From Nymphaea colorata (taxonomy: Eukaryota; Streptophyta; Magnoliopsida; Nymphaeales; Nymphaeaceae), in NCBI RefSeq assembly GCF_008831285.2, contig NC_045142.1:26735876-26799875 (forward strand): a DNA stretch of 64,000 nucleotides, in the 5' to 3' direction. Every line of letters begins with the position of its first letter. Position 1 is the first letter of the stretch. The notes under the pieces are model-generated. The model had not been told where the DNA came from, searched no databases, and saw only the letters and a list, made by a program, of their open reading frames with translations. A program made the translations under genes and the position numbers. Positions 1 to 10,557 of this stretch are shown here, piece after piece.

Positions 1-2121
1 ATTTGTTGGATATTTGCATGCGCAACGTTGGCCTCTCGCATTTAGAACCTGGGAAAGGCAACCATTTCTCTGATGGGTTTGAGTCTGAAACTGAGCTAAT
101 TAATTTCATAATTTCTTACTCTTGACATACTCAATCATGATTGATTTGTCAAAAAACTTTGTTTAAATCAAATTTTTACTGTTAAACATGCTTGGCTTTC
201 TTCATGATAAGTTCCCTCAGTTAAGATAGAATTTCAGATATTAATTCTACCACATGAAATCCATCAACTGGTGATCGCTTATTTGATATCAACTGTTCAA
301 CCGAAGCATGCCTTTGTTCCCTGGGTACTTCTCCCTTGCCTGTCAGGAAAACCTCCTAGCGTTTTGGCCTTGTGGTGAAGCACCGTCAGTGTTGAACTCT
401 AGACCTCCTCAAACGTAGGCTTCAAGCCAACTCATCTAGCCCAGTGAGTGGAGTGCGGGTGTTTGCACAAGAGTAGGGAACCATTGTAAAAGCAATGAAG
501 GACAGAGCAGCGGCTTCCAGTTTTTCACTGCAGGTCAGATTGATATCTGAAGAGCCACATAGGAGGGAAGCAGCATGTTGAATTGCCAAAAGAAGCAGGC
601 TGTTATGTGTACTAATTTTGTAGTTTTTTTGAGTTCTTAATTATCTTAAATTGGTGGTATTTGTTCCTAATTAAAAATAAAAACACATATTCACACTGGT
701 TCAATGGAGCTGATACAGCTCAATCCTGTGCACCATCTCACAATATCGACTGTAGCTTGCAGAAGGTTGTACTTGTCATTTGGAACAGCTCTAATTAACA
801 AAGGTAATTGAAAAATATCATGACAGGTGAAGAAGACACATTGTTATTGTGTCCATGGACTCCATGGCTTGCAATGTCTGCCCATGTGTGTGCATAGAAC
901 ATTGTCTTTTACCTTCTAGCTGGCAACATAGATTATTAGATGGCCTTACATTCTGTCCATGTTGCTAATTTTGTTCTTTGTTGCAGTTTTATCATTCCAT
1001 ACTCATGGCAAGCAATAGAAATAGTCAAGTTGAATAATGTGATTATGATTACTAAAAGGTTGACAACTATGCTACTTAGATTGAATTGCCGTGTAGCCTT
1101 GGCCTTTCATGGCCTCTCTACTCAGTCTTTGATGTGGCAAATTTTCCATTTTAAAAGCATTGTAATGTTAGCAATTTAGCATTGTTGGATGTTGAAATGT
1201 TCTAAAATTAAGTTTTTAGTTTTTACCTTCATTTGTATGTTTTGGTCACTGCAGGTCCTTTGTGGAATATAAAGGTGTAATCCCACAAAAGAATTACAAA
1301 AATGGGCTATAGAATTGGAAGATGAAGCCAACAGATTGATCTCTATTGGTGGTAAGGTGAGTTCTAGTGATTATTCTATACTAGGGGGTTGTGGGCGCGT
1401 GGTTGTGGAAATTAAAATCAAAGACTTGTCCTGTACCACTAAGAATTAGGCAGTTAGGCATCATAGTATGTAATTCCGAGTTAGAGAATAAAATGCTATT
1501 GAGGATTAGCATATATGTGCATGTCTAAATAAAATCAGGTGGTTTAACAGTTCTAGCTTAATGGTCTTATGATTTAATTTGCTGCGACTAGAATATGTAT
1601 GCATTTACTCTCTTTGAATGTGAATATGCTCCTTCACTAAATAGTCAATTGCGAGCCTGTAGTCTGTGTCTTGTATTTGTTAAATTTCAAGTCACGTAGC
1701 AGGTCAAAAGTTTCATTTCATCCTGTGCCTTGTCAATCATAAGTTAACATAGCATGATCAAACAATTTTCTGATGCATTTTAAAGTGATTTTAATATTGG
1801 AAGTATATACTAGAAGAAGATAGATTGGAACGTAGGTCTAAGAAACTGATAATAGCTCTCAACAGCTCACAAAGATGAAACACAGGGTTTTTATAAGAGC
1901 AGCTCCAGAGTGCGTTCAAGCAGAGCAATAACCTTTTCGTTATACCAAAAGTGCTTGAAAGAAGCTTACAAAAGAATGGGATAAACAGTTCCTCTAATAC
2001 ACATCAAGGTAGAACCTCTTTAGCTTCTAGAGCAGATTTGAGCGGCTGAATTTCTAGCCATGGAAGCTCTCAGTGGCTAGAGGATAACAGAAAAGTAAGA
2101 GGAGGAAATAAGAAATATGTG

Positions 2122-2353
2122 TGTGAGTGTGTGTATATATATATGTGTGTCTATATATATGTATAATGTGTGTGTGTGTGTGTATTTGTATTTATATACA
2201 TTTTGTATTATGTATATAAATACAAACATGAATGTAAATAAATAAATATATATATATATATGTTTCTATTTATATATATTTTGTATTATGTATATAAATA
2301 TAAACATGAATATAAATAAATATACATATATATATATGTGTGTGTGTGTGTGT
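2122..2353. repeat. TG/TA microsatellite block with an internal duplication
   Basis: Alternating runs of TG and TA. Inside it a segment of about 54 bp containing ATTTTGTATTATGTATATAA occurs twice, at about 2192-2246 and 2269-2322. It lies in an intron of the AlaX-like gene. Confidence 0.85.
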
Positions 2354-3462
2354 GTATAACTGTAGGCAGTGCATTTTGACATTCCACTGTATGTTGGATT
2401 GGATAAACAAGTTCATGTTGTTAAGAAATGGGCAATCCCCTTTCACTGCTCACGATATATTTGCAATGTCAAATTTCTATGAGAAATTGCAATGGACATA
2501 AGGTAGTCAGAAGATTAAAATATAAAGCTTAGCAGTAATCATCTTGATGTTAGTTTTGTGTTTGAGGTGGGTTGATTGTAAAAGCACTTGTTCATGATTC
2601 GATTCAATGACCAAGATTGATTGTTAAATTGTTTCCATCATCTCATAAAAGTATTCCTTGAGTGGCCTATGCGTCATTATTACTTTCACGATTTAACAAA
2701 TTGATGACTCAAAATGTTCCAGGTATCTGCCACTATCTTACCACAGTTATAATAAAAACTACAGGGAGGGTGTGGCACAATTTGTCTGAATTTTATTATT
2801 CTTTACATGGAAATTTTGACAGGACAGGAAGGAGTAATCCATGTAATGATGTTAAAGTATTCCTGTTCTTTGAATCTGGTCCTTGAATTTTTACATTATG
2901 TTGTCCTTTTCAATCAAATCTTTACCTGAAAACTTTGACATAGAACTGGGATTTGAGTAATCAATACAAAGGAACACCACCTTTCTAGTGGCAACCAAGA
3001 CCTTGGTAGAAGTCCTGTTGTTTGAAGTAGGTTATTGAATCTTTGCATTCTGGTTTTTTTGTCAATTCTTTTCCTGCTTTCATTTGCTCAACTTCAGGTT
3101 TTCATATGCTCATTTGTTTTCCTGAACATGATCTTCTGGGTTATATTTTAGCTTTTGATGACTGATGCAGATGAACACCCCAAGAATTGTGACATTAGGG
3201 AATAATCTTGGATGCCCTTGTGGAGGGACCCATGTTGCTAATATTTCAGATATCAAGAGCATAAAGGTTTGTACTCTAATGGTTATAAACGCTCATTGAT
3301 TGGTGTAGCGTTATGGTTAGGCCAAATTATCATTATATTTCATCATGATCTTTTAGAAGATGTCTGAGATGCACAACTTGATATAAGCCAATGAGATACA
3401 GATCACTGGGCTGCTTTCAACCGTCCACTCTTGCATTTTCTGTATTAGAAAATGAAAAAACC

Positions 3463-3788
3463 GACGCTCGAAGTCGACGCCGAGCGTCTAGCGTGGGAGG
3501 AGGAGGGGGAGGTCGCCGCCCTCCCTTGGGCGGTCGGCGAGGGCAGGGCGGTGGGAGGTCACCGCGTCGCCTCCCCTGCGTCCATTTTTTGTAAACTAAA
3601 AAAAAAAAAGGATGCTGGTAGCCTCTCCCTCGCCGCCGGCGACCTACCGCTGTCTTGCGGTGGCCGGCCGGTTCGCCGGGTCCGCGGGCCACCGCGAGGC
3701 GAGTGGGAGGCCTTCCCCCGTCTTGCTGATGGGGAGGGAGGCGTCGCCTCCCCCTTCCGTCCGATGCTCGGCGAAACCGTCGAGCATC
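3463..3788. mobile_element. GC-rich foldback-type insertion with self-complementary ends
   Basis: A roughly 326-bp, strongly GC-rich island in otherwise AT-rich intron DNA. The left end (3463-3488) is a palindrome with arms GACGCTCG and CGAGCGTC. The right end (3763-3788) is a palindrome with arms GATGCTCG and CGAGCATC. The two ends are also imperfect inverted repeats of each other, so each end can fold alone or pair with the other. A/T runs flank both ends and hide any target duplication. The middle holds GGCGACC-type blocks and an A-run at 3600-3609. The open frames through it on both strands are by-products of GC richness. Class unknown; a foldback or MITE-like element is the best description. 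Confidence 0.55.
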
Positions 3789-4962
3789 ATTTTTGTTTTT
3801 TAATTTTTTATTTGTCACAAACGTGGGCCGGCTCTTTAAGCCTTTTCTGCTCCTAATTGTATTTATGTTCTTCCTCAACTTCGTGTATTAAACTTATTCA
3901 TGTCTCTCATGCATTGAGGTGCTAATAAAGCTACCATTTATCTCTCGAGTGCTTTAAGTGAGTGATTCAGATGCCGTTCTGTTCTAGTCCTTCGCGATTA
4001 GTTTGTGCTTATTGTAGTCCACTGTGAGGCTTAAAGAGAAGGACAGGAATCGTTATTCCTTTTTTTTTTTTTTGTCTTTGTTTGGGTGGGGGCCGGGGGG
4101 AACAAAGACCTGGATTTGAACAAATGAGAATTTCAATAGATTTGTAGAGCCTCAATGCCATTACTTGCCAAGTATGCTCGAAGAAACTTGTCTTAGCATG
4201 CAAAAGACGGGCAAAGCTCTTGCTGTGTCTAGACCGAGAATATGTGGAACATGTACAGACCTCCATAGTTTGTCAAAAATAAAAAAGGTGGAGGCAGAAG
4301 AAATTCCATTTGCCGCTATTGCATGAAATATATGAAGCTGGATTGACCAAATTTAAAAAGAAGGCAGTCTTAGGGAATTAAGTAAAGGAGGAGTCAAACA
4401 AAAAAAAAAGGCAATCTTTCTCTATCTCAATTGCGCAGGATAAATAATATGATTCTGAAGTGCACTTCAGCTTTCTTAGTGAATCATCATAAACATGTTC
4501 TCTTTTGTTCATGACAGTTGTTTCCATATTTGACCTAGTTGCTTAATATTTGAAACTACTGGTTCCTTTTTGCTACTTTTGTTTACCTAAATGTTGGCTG
4601 GCCTTAATATGTACACAATCATTCCAAGAATGGGAATCCTAATGACTAGTATGAACAGGAAATCACCAAGTGAAAGGTGACTTTGATGGCATTTCTCTAA
4701 ACTGACTTTCTGTGTGCACCTTAAGGATAATAGGATATGCTTTTCGTTTTATGTGGTTGTGTAATTCTCACACTTCTATTGTTCTTCAAAGCTTCACTCC
4801 ATGTGTTTTTTTAAAGAAAATACCAGTTGATTTCTTGGACTTGGAAGTTGGAAGTTTTATTTACTTGTTACCTGTCTTAATTTTGTTTACTGTTGGTGCT
4901 AAGATTCCTCAAATTCGTACAAGAAAGGAATGGCAAAGGTACTATATAGCATCAGCTCCTGA

Positions 4963-7529
4963 GCAAAGGTAGTTGTATATATTACCTGATATTATTAAGG
5001 GTATGTGATTCTTGAGAGAAGCTAAGGCAACTATGTAGCTGAGCAACAGCTCTTGATTCCTTTCAGCGTACTTGGTTTATTCTTGGTCTTACAAATTTAG
5101 CAGCCACGGTATTCTTCCTGGTAGAACGGTTACTTGTAATTGCAATGACCATAGATCACGAGGACACCTCATTGCGGTGCAGCTGGCGTTTTATTGTAAG
5201 AAGTGGACCTAAAATTCGCTCAGAGTATGAGTTAGTGTTTTTGCAAAGTTAAGGTAAAAGTTAGGAAAAGAGCTGCTGCATCTCTGGTTTTGGATGGTTG
5301 TTGGGCTGGCTCTGTAAGGTTGGTTACATTCTCTCTTTATGTTTTCACAATATCAAGTGCTGTTGCCAACTTTTGATATCTATCTTTCCTGATATTTATG
5401 AACTTGAAATTGCAACGAAGCATGCTATGTCCGCAAACAACCTGATGGACGATAGGCCTCCTACCATCTTATTGATTAACAGAGATATATAGAAAAAATT
5501 ATAAAGAATAACATATCCAAACCAAACTCTTCGATAGAGGTATCCCCACAGCAAAATAAAACAAAACCTCTCCAATTCTCTGAATGGGAGTAGCACCATG
5601 GTGGAAAAAAAGAAGAAGAAAAATTTACTCCATCACTTTGATGGAGGGTGAGACCACTGCAACATCGAAACAGGCGGGTTTTAAATTGTCACAGAGGGAA
5701 CTTGCTTTTTGCATTTTGGTTTTGCGTTTGACTGGCCGGTTCTAAATTAGAGCAGAGGGATGTTCGCTTTCTCATTACATGTTTTCCATTACGCCAGTTC
5801 TGGTCTCAACTGAAGTTTGCAGAAGCAGCAGTCTGGTTACTTGCAGAGGTCCAAACAAAAGAGAAAGCGCAACCTTGTCAGGTCTGTTGGACGAAAGTGC
5901 TAGACTATATTGTAGGCATGGTTTTGGCCATTTGTGTTTCAAAGCGAGGTCTATTTTCCTGTGGATTTATGCTGGCAGGCTTTTCTGAGACACATAAGCA
6001 ACTAACTGAATACTTGGTTCCTGTGCATAACTTCCAGTCAACAGACGGGGGAGAGAAAGAGCGAGAGATATGATGCAATGTTGGAAGTTCTTTTATACAG
6101 CGACCATCTTCTTCAACTCAACAATGATAATGGATGAGACTTTGTCTTAGATTGAATCCTACAACCTCATTTTTCCTGAGAACGGCTGCTTGGGGTCGAG
6201 GCCTCCAACGTCCTTTATTGGTAAAAAATGGGACCTGTAACTTCATATTTGTATTGGTCTTTCGGATGTATGGGACTTTCTTATTATATCACACCAACGA
6301 TTCCCTTGGCTGTTCGTCTGTGTTTAATCTCCTGAATTCTTAATCCTTGTTACAAAGAAAGCACTCTGCGGCTTTACTTTGATGTGGATATTTTACGGCT
6401 ACACACTTAGACTGAAAGGCAGGTCAAGTCCTGCAGCCTCAGCAGTAAAGAAATGATGTTTAAGACAGGATTATATATCAAGTTATGGTTACCCCTAGTA
6501 AGATGACATGGATGGTCGGCCATTCAGCGTTCTGTTCCCCGGTGATTCCTGGTGTTCTGGATAATGGTATCCAGAACATGGGCAGGATAGAAAATCTCTT
6601 CCTGTGGGGCTCCCTCTGTGGAGAAAACAGTCTAAAAATTAAAATGGGTAGCTTGAACGAAATTAGTTTGCGCGGAGGCATGATCTTCTGGGGGATTAAA
6701 CGTGACGGTTTACCTTCTAAGGGTCACCTCCAAACTGATGCATATTATAAGATGACAAACTATATTAATATCATTAGAAGGTATTTCTTTCTTTATGCTG
6801 TAATCCTCTATTATCAGATAATGACCTTTCAACTGCATCCTAGTTTGAGTTCCATAGAGATAGATCTGGATAGTGTTTTGGTATATTAGATTATGATAAG
6901 AATTAAGTTAAATCTTTAAGGAGGTGTTTAGTAACAGGAACAGGTACTGCCTGATTTTGGGGTATATTGTTAAAACAGTATGTTGTATTGCGGCAGGTTC
7001 ATAAACGCTAATGCAGTGTTCCTGTTACCAAAAGGCTACCTAAAGAAACATGTTCAAAAGGATCAAGGGACGTTGACAACTGTTGGAGATTCAGACGTGA
7101 TCTTCAGTAAAGGCTCATACCAACTTATACCACTAAAGATGTTTTCAGGCTATGAACTGAGCAACTTTAATCAACTTAAAGTTTTAAACCTAATCCCCTA
7201 GCCAGTAGTTAAAGCTCTTTGCGTACCATGGTTGGCTTGTTTTCTTATGTGCAGGCTTTAAGCTCAATAAGAAGCGTATATTAGTGGAAGTTCTAGCTTA
7301 GCATGACCTACCTGAGTTGTTCTGACCCTTAACAGCTTAGCTAACCAAAATAAACAAATAAATAAATAGAACTTGGGTTGCAAAACGTCTGATGTGCTGT
7401 TGTCTGGTCTCTCTGGTACTATGAGGTTGTCTTTTTATGAATCTAACCAGACAGCGGAATGTCCAAAACTATATGAACAGAAAGACTTAATTTCTCAATT
7501 AAAACCTCAGAACAAGAACATATATATAT

Positions 7530-7568
<39 letters not shown>

Positions 7569-8619
7569 CTCTCACCACATAGGCAAGGCAACATCAAAGC
7601 AAAAATCTTGATAATAAAAGTAGAAATGAAAAAGTTAACCTAGCAGCTCTCCATCCCATATATAGAAGATAATAATAATAATAGCCTCAAATCAGTATCA
7701 GCCAAAAACTTTCACGCATGGCCAGCAAAGAACAACTAGGACAACATGATATCTTTGCCCCAAGATAAAGAATGGTTACTGGAACGGAGAGAGAGATAGA
7801 GAGAGTGTGATGGTAGTCCCTGATCAATTTAATTTACCAAAGATCAAGTGGGAATCGACTAATCTCCACAACTGATAAGATAAGCCACAAACCACAAATG
7901 ACGAAAAATTCCAATACCAAAGCCAACAAAAATATCGCAGCCCAAATTCCCAGATAGAGTAATAACTTTTACCATCTCTTTTTCCCGACCAATCAGAGGG
8001 AAACTCACTCCTGCATAGTTTTGGCCCCTCTAAAGCACAACACACTACTCTCTCACCCAAAGTATGAGTAGTTTTCTTGGAGTTTTAAAGTGCCACTTGC
8101 GTGTTTGACGGCCACGATCCGGCCAAAGAGATTCACACCTTTGAATGGAACGCAGGTTTTAATCTAAATTTGGTTGATGCATCATTGGCAAATGTAAATT
8201 GAGATTTGCGACGCTCCATCTATCATAGTTTGTCAATGATAAAAAAAAAAACAAGATATGTAAATAATGAGTGATGAAACTTTTTGATCTTCAAGGGATA
8301 TGTTTACTACATTGTAGGTAGCGCTTTGATATAGAAAACCAACCCCCACCAAAAGAGAAAAAAAAAAAACATTTTCATCTAAAATATTCATTATATGCAT
8401 AAAAAAAAAAGAAGAGAAAGGAAAACTAAAAAGATTCATCGCTACGTTACCTTATTAAGCAAAGTCTCGCTTCCTTATGCAGCTACATGTCACCAAAGTT
8501 ATCATATCCAAAGGCAAAAAAGAGGAGGGAAAAAATAGCACAAGGACCAAAAGCATATACAACTAGATGGGACTTTGTTGTCGCTAACTGCCGCCGGAGG
8601 GGAATTTCCGACGAGTACG
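4963..8619. other. Intergenic region, no recognisable gene
   Basis: About 3.6 kb between the AlaX-like gene and the HIPP gene. I see no exon series with family similarity on either strand. An imperfect direct repeat of about 33 bp (near 5670-5704 and 5736-5769, both with AGAGGGA) and a CA microsatellite occur here. The open frame at 6485-6889 has no recognisable motif and was not called. Confidence 0.6.
7531..7566. repeat. (CA)n microsatellite
   Basis: About 18 uninterrupted CA units preceded by a short TA run. Confidence 0.95.
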
Positions 8620-10506
8620 TTACATCACCGAGCACCCTGTGGCGTTCTCCTCACTGAACAATTCCTCCAGCCGCCGCGGGTTGGTTCCCGGCGGAACGTA
8701 GCGTACGACCCCGCTGGAGGCGTAAGGCACGGTGATGGATACGTCGACGTAAGGTGGGAGGGGGTACGACAACCCACCATAGCTGAGATGGGGGCTCGTA
8801 GTGCTGTAATTTGTGGCGGGCGCCGGATAGAAGAGAGCGCCACCGCCTTGCGGGTTGGCCATTAGAGCCCCAGATGTTGTAGGCATCAGATCGCCACCAA
8901 CAGCATTTGCTGCACCACCATCTTCTGAGCTCTGACCAACCTTCTTATCCTTCTTTCTACCGCCGCCGCCGTTGCCACCAGGATTGCCTTCACCGGCCCT
9001 ACCGCCATCCGTCGCCTCCCAGGGAGACCCGGATGCTGCAGGCATCGGATCGCCACCAACACCATTTGCTGCACCACCATCGCCCGAGCTCTGACCAATC
9101 TTCTTATCCTTCTTTCTACCGCCGCCGATGCCACCAGGATTGCCTTCACCGGGCCTACCGCCATCCATCCCCTCCCAGGGAGACCCGGATGCTGCAGGCA
9201 TCGGACCGCTACCAACAGCATTTGCTGCACCACCATCGCCTGAGCTCTGTCCAATGTTCTTATCCTTCTTTCTACCGCCGCCGCCGATGCCACCAGGATT
9301 GCCTTCACCGGGCCTACCGCCACCCGTCGCCTCCCAGGGAGACCCCAATGCTGCAGGCATGGGATCGCGACCAACAGTATTTGGCGCACCATCATCGCCA
9401 AAGTTTGAACCACCACCTTCGGCGATGACCACACCCTTCTTCTTTTTATCACTACCACTGCCACGATTACAGCCGCCGTCCGCCCGCGGCGCCGCCAATG
9501 GAGCCCCGGATGCTGGAGGCACCTGATCGCAGCCAACAGCATTTTCTGCACCGCCATCGGCGCTGACACCACCCTTCTTCTTTCTACCACCGCCCGCGTT
9601 TCCCATCTCCAACGGAGCCTCCCATGCTGCAGGCGCCGGACCACCCTCGCCGGAGTTCTGACCACCACCATCCGCGCTGTCACCATCCTTCTTCTTTTTA
9701 GCACCACCGCGGCCGCCGCCAGGATTACCTCCACCGGTCTTACCGTCATCCGCCGGCACCGCCTCACCACCAAAAGCATTTGCCGCAACACCCTCGCCGG
9801 AGTTCTGACCGCCACCATTGGCGCTGTCACCACCTTTCTTCTTTTTACCACCACCGCCGCTGCCGCCAAGATTGAGTCCACCGGCGTTACCGCCATCAGC
9901 CGGTGCCGCCTCTGAGGGAGCCCCGTATTCTGCAGGCATCGGACCACCACCATCGGCGCTGCCACCACCCTTCTTTTTACCACCACCACCACCGCCGCCG
10001 CCGCCGTTTCCACCAGGATTGCCTTCACCGGCCTTACCGCCATCCGCGTGCTCCTTGCCTTTTCTCGCGGCAGCCTTCTCGTTCTTGCCGAAACCCTTCT
10101 CGCCTTCCCCGGCGGCTTGCTTGCCAGCTCTGTCCTCCTCATCCCGCCATAATTCGGCATGCTTTCCCTTCTTCTGGAGCTTCATGATCAGCCTATCTGC
10201 ATCGACATCTCCGGTAACCGTCACCTTCTGCTGGTCGATGTCTACAGTCGTCGTGGATACCCCTGCACCCGAACAAAGAAGAAGAAAACCACCAAACCAG
10301 AAAAAAAGAAAAAAAGCCAAGCTAGTCAGATGTCCAACAGACAAGAAATAAACCACTCTAACAACAACCAAGATTTAGAGAATGAAGATCTCTGACCATC
10401 TACGCTGTTCAACACTTTCGTCACTTTCTTCTTGCAGCCTTCGCAGTGGATAGGAACCTTCAGCACCCACGTCTACAAACAAGAGAAAAGGTCACAGACG
10501 TTTCAC

Positions 10507-10539
<33 letters not shown>

Positions 10540-10557
10540 GGGTACCTTGCATTCCAT
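8620..10557 (-). CDS. HIPP: Heavy-metal-associated isoprenylated plant protein (HIPP) with repetitive Gly/Lys tail
   Basis: Three exons on the minus strand: 10557..10546 (MECK), 10472..10397 and 10262..8620, all with GT-AG junctions, giving about 576 residues. Residues 5-68 form an HMA domain: TWVLKVPIHCEGC has the metal-binding pair Cys14/Cys17, and the domain ends in KKGKHAELW as in plant HIPPs. Then come a charged linker (about 69-100), a long Gly/Lys/Pro/Ala tail built of repeated units, a Pro/Tyr-rich segment (SYPLPPYVDV) and the C-terminal CaaX box CSVM, the farnesylation site that defines the family. Known: HIPPs bind heavy metals or partner proteins and attach to membranes through the prenyl group. 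Most HIPPs are about 150-350 residues, so this one is long because of the repeats. The tiny first exon is chosen because it restores the HMA N-terminus in phase; another upstream start is possible. The last exon read alone opens with a false hydrophobic leader that is really intron. Confidence 0.92.
8927..9400 (-). repeat. Coding tandem repeat in the HIPP tail, period 156-159 bp
   Basis: Three close copies start at 8927, 9086 and about 9242 (marker GAGCTCTG on the plus strand). Each encodes 52-53 residues of the pattern GGGRKKDKKIGQSSGDGGAA, then VGGDPMPAASGSPWE, then GGRPGEGNPGG. More diverged copies continue to about 10040, each with a KKKK or KKKGG block. Periods are multiples of three, so copy-number changes keep the frame. 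Recent unequal exchange is the likely origin. Confidence 0.85.
10509..10533. repeat. (GA)n microsatellite in HIPP intron 1
   Basis: Uninterrupted GA run between coding exons 1 and 2 of the HIPP gene. Confidence 0.9.

Larger units (their letters stand above)
1..4962 (+). pseudogene. AlaX-type alanyl-tRNA editing protein, 3' half, frame disrupted
   Basis: Seen: five blocks that read as consecutive exons of the AlaX (threonyl/alanyl-tRNA synthetase second additional domain) family. Exon 1..76 encodes LLDICMRNVGLSHLEPGKG and ends in GG before gt. Exon 1255..1356 starts FVEYKGVIPQ, loses frame at the A-run 1287-1290 (four A where five would keep frame), then continues ELEDEANRLISIGGK. A weak block from 2723 reads VSATILP then degenerates into stops. 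Exon 3171..3266 is intact and carries the hallmark GCPCGGTHVANISDI. A last block from 4904 reads IPQIRT, needs one more base near 4922, then reads KGMAKVLYSISS to a stop at 4960-4962. Known: AlaX proteins hydrolyse mischarged Ser- or Gly-tRNA(Ala); the CxxxH element binds zinc. The 5' part (HxxxH region) lies left of the window. Inference: a decayed copy, or a real gene with two homopolymer consensus errors. Introns of 1.2-1.8 kb hold microsatellites and a GC-rich insertion. Confidence 0.8.

Noticed and set aside
3417-3878. 153-codon Arg/Pro-rich minus-strand frame
   Set aside because: It covers the GC-rich foldback island and flanking A/T runs and has no domain.
6485-6889. 134-codon open frame
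   Set aside because: No recognisable domain, AT-rich second half, and no splice-linked exons around it.
9818-10351. Pro-rich open frame on the plus strand
   Set aside because: It is the antisense of the HIPP Gly-rich repeats; the HMA domain and CaaX box fix the true strand as minus.
8620-10371. HIPP last exon read as one 583-residue protein with a hydrophobic N-terminus
   Set aside because: The apparent signal sequence is intron. Splicing at 10262 and adding exons at 10397-10472 and 10546-10557 restores the CEGC metal-binding motif.
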